NCBI GenBank assembly: GCA_002480565.1
Contig: DLCK01000018.1
Coordinates: forward strand, 44,358 to 89,299
Source of the DNA: Phycisphaerales bacterium UBA7800
GTDB lineage: Bacteria; Planctomycetota; Phycisphaerae; Phycisphaerales; Phycisphaeraceae
DNA: 44,942 nucleotides
Reading direction: 5' to 3'
Of this stretch, positions 43,523-44,942 are shown in pieces (positions within the stretch are counted from its first letter, which is position 1; each line of letters begins with the position of its first letter). The position numbers and the translations under genes were made by a program. Under the pieces are notes generated by a model. That model saw only the letters and a program-made list of their open reading frames with translations, ran no database searches and was not told the origin of the DNA.

Positions 43523-44176
43523 ATGTCCCAAACAATCACTCCAAATCACGCCCACGCCATGGATCGGATGTATCGCTTCACCCGACATGTCTATGATCTG
43601 TCTCGACGCTATTACCTGTTGGGGCGCGACCGACTCATCGCGCAGATTGATTCAAAGCCCGGCGACCTTGTCTTGGAAATGGGATGCGGCACCGCTCGGA
43701 ACCTGATCAAGTTCAACAAGCGACATCCAGACCGCCAACTCTTTGGCCTTGATGCGGCGGCGGTCATGTTGGAGACTGCTGAAAAAAGTCTGGCTAAACA
43801 CAATTGTGAAGCCAAACTTGTTTGCGAATATGCCGAAAAACTGGATCACCAAAACACGTTCGGCCTTGAAGAAAAATTCGACGTGATCTTTTTTTCCTAC
43901 TCTCTGTCAATGATGCCAACATGGCCGGACGCCATTGATGCGGCGTTGGCCAATCTCAAACCCGGTGGCCGACTGTATGTGGTGGACTTCTGGGATCAAG
44001 GCAAACTCCCCGGCTTTACCGCCAAGGCATTGCAAACCTGGCTGCACTGGTTTGGCGTCCACTTTCGCCCCGAACTGTTGGACTATTTACAGAAGACCGC
44101 AGCCGAAAAATCACTGAACCTGCAAGTCCAATCCGTTGGCCCACGGTATGCGTATATTGCCACGATCACTGCTTGA
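43523..44176 (+). CDS. btaB: BtaB-like N-methyltransferase (betaine-lipid synthesis)
   Basis: A 217-residue class I AdoMet methyltransferase. The N-terminus has M-D-R-M-Y-R-F-T-R-H-V-Y-D-L-S-R-R-Y-Y-L (residues 9-28), very typical of BtaB, and motif I follows as V-L-E-M-G-C-G-T-A-R-N. BtaB trimethylates diacylglycerylhomoserine to DGTS. ATG 43523 is taken as start, because the frame further upstream is repeat sequence. No obvious Shine-Dalgarno is present, since the repeat abuts the gene. It ends directly against the stop of the convergent methyltransferase gene. Confidence 0.88.
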   Translation: MSQTITPNHAHAMDRMYRFTRHVYDLSRRYYLLGRDRLIAQIDSKPGDLVLEMGCGTARNLIKFNKRHPDRQLFGLDAAAVMLETAEKSLAKHNCEAKLVCEYAEKLDHQNTFGLEEKFDVIFFSYSLSMMPTWPDAIDAALANLKPGGRLYVVDFWDQGKLPGFTAKALQTWLHWFGVHFRPELLDYLQKTAAEKSLNLQVQSVGPRYAYIATITA

Positions 44177-44911
44177 TTACTTGATCCCGACATATCCATG
44201 CCAAGGCATGTGATCGTGCTCTTCGAGTTCCTCGATAATGTGTGTTTGCATACCTGCGGACTTGATCCAATCCAGCCAGTCTGATTCGGAGAACAAGCCA
44301 CAACAGTGTTCGTCGGCAAGACGAGTGGTTTGACCGTTTTCGGTGATATCGAAAACCATCTGCATGAGGAATTGGTTTGGAGCATCCGAAGCGCGATCGA
44401 CCTTGCTTGTGAATGCTACTTGCAGTTGGCGGTCTTCGTGTTCATCGCTGATGGATTGCCCATCCTCAAAGGAGTCGGTCGTGTAGGTTGGTGCGACAAT
44501 CAACAAGCCGCTGGGCTTGAGGTGTTTGGCTGCATTGGTGATGGCTTGCTTTACATCCGTGGGCGTGAGCATGTAATCCACCGCATCATGGATCAACACC
44601 ACATCCACTTGTCTGCCAAGATCGATTGTCCGCATGTCACCGAGAATGGTCGTCGCTTCGGGGCAGATCAACGAGCAGTTCACCAACATCGGCTGGGCAA
44701 TATCCACCGCAAGCAATTCAAACTCCCCGGCCAGATGACTAAGTGTATGACCACCCCCTGCGCCCATCTCCACAAGCACGGGTAAGGCCTCACCATTGCG
44801 TTTGAGATAGCGGTCAATCACCGACTTGATCGCCACAGCTTCAGGTTCATAATCCTCAGGCGGTGAAAGCAGCGGCCAAAGGTAAGCGAGTTCTTGATAG
44901 AGTTTATGCAT
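44177..44911 (-). CDS. Class I AdoMet-dependent methyltransferase, substrate unknown
   Basis: A 244-residue protein with motif I as V-E-M-G-A-G-G-G-H-T-L-S (near 47-58), an acidic A-V-D-I-A-Q-P-M loop, D-V-V-L-I-H-D-A-V-D-Y (near 103-113) and a post-motif strand L-K-P-S-G-L-L-I-V-A-P. This is the standard Rossmann-fold methyltransferase, closest in style to the Methyltransf_11/25 groups. The C-terminus is His/Glu rich. Its stop lies directly beside the btaB stop, with no gap, so the two genes are convergent. Any role in lipid synthesis is unproven. Confidence 0.82.
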   Translation of the reverse strand: MHKLYQELAYLWPLLSPPEDYEPEAVAIKSVIDRYLKRNGEALPVLVEMGAGGGHTLSHLAGEFELLAVDIAQPMLVNCSLICPEATTILGDMRTIDLGRQVDVVLIHDAVDYMLTPTDVKQAITNAAKHLKPSGLLIVAPTYTTDSFEDGQSISDEHEDRQLQVAFTSKVDRASDAPNQFLMQMVFDITENGQTTRLADEHCCGLFSESDWLDWIKSAGMQTHIIEELEEHDHMPWHGYVGIK

Positions 44912-44918
44912 GGTGACC

Positions 44919-44942
44919 GGGATTAGGGATTAGGGATTAGGG
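44919..44942. repeat. Tandem GGGATTA repeat at the right edge
   Basis: Three full copies of gggatta plus three bases run to the window end, just upstream of the methyltransferase start. The full length is unknown. Confidence 0.75.

Overview
The window looks like a chromosomal stretch from a planctomycete, most likely of the class Phycisphaerae. This is inferred from several features, none decisive alone: a huge secreted protein whose N-terminus carries an EP-x-x-DR-x-LLSA motif (a variant of the planctomycete LEPR-LLSA signature) and which ends in a dockerin-like segment; a prepilin-like protein with an H-x10-DG motif; zinc ribbons of the C-x-x-C-x-Y-N-L-x-G type in membrane proteins; an enlarged SecA; and many short intergenic inverted repeats. 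No phage, IS transposase, rRNA, tRNA or CRISPR array was recognised.

Layout. 1-4.6 kb: 3' part of a secretin gene, a PspC-domain gene, a small membrane protein, a WecA/TagO-type sugar-phosphate transferase and an aspartate aminotransferase. 4.6-5.3 kb: a gene-free stretch built from two nested inverted repeats. 5.3-8 kb: a TMTC-like membrane protein with TPRs, then a prepilin-like protein. 8-15 kb: carbohydrate and lipid metabolism, with an AraC-type regulator divergent from xylose isomerase, a VOC protein, a ketoacyl synthase, a FabG-like reductase and a GH88 hydrolase. The gaps here hold several families of small inverted-repeat elements.

15-20.3 kb: a three-gene cluster of a HlyD-type adaptor, a GAF-TM-HlyD protein with a carbohydrate-binding-like insert, and a fusion of a PqqD/RRE-like domain, an M50 protease and a HlyD-like region. 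No pump or ABC ATPase is encoded beside it. This is the best candidate in the window for a poorly described system. 20.3-23.5 kb: two translationally coupled ankyrin-repeat genes. 23.9-31.2 kb: a 2075-residue polytopic membrane protein with an internal zinc ribbon, a polysaccharide deacetylase, and a decayed copy of the giant gene's 3' end.

31.2-36.7 kb: small membrane proteins around an unusually long secA. 36.7-41.3 kb: the secreted protein (cyclophilin, Ig-like, SdrD-like, beta-propeller and dockerin-like parts), preceded by a candidate promoter and a foldable leader. 41.4-44.9 kb: a zinc-ribbon membrane protein, a btaA/btaB-like pair expected to make the betaine lipid DGTS, and a second methyltransferase. 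Starts were moved inward from the longest open frame wherever a Shine-Dalgarno, signal peptide, homology boundary or repeat boundary argued for it.
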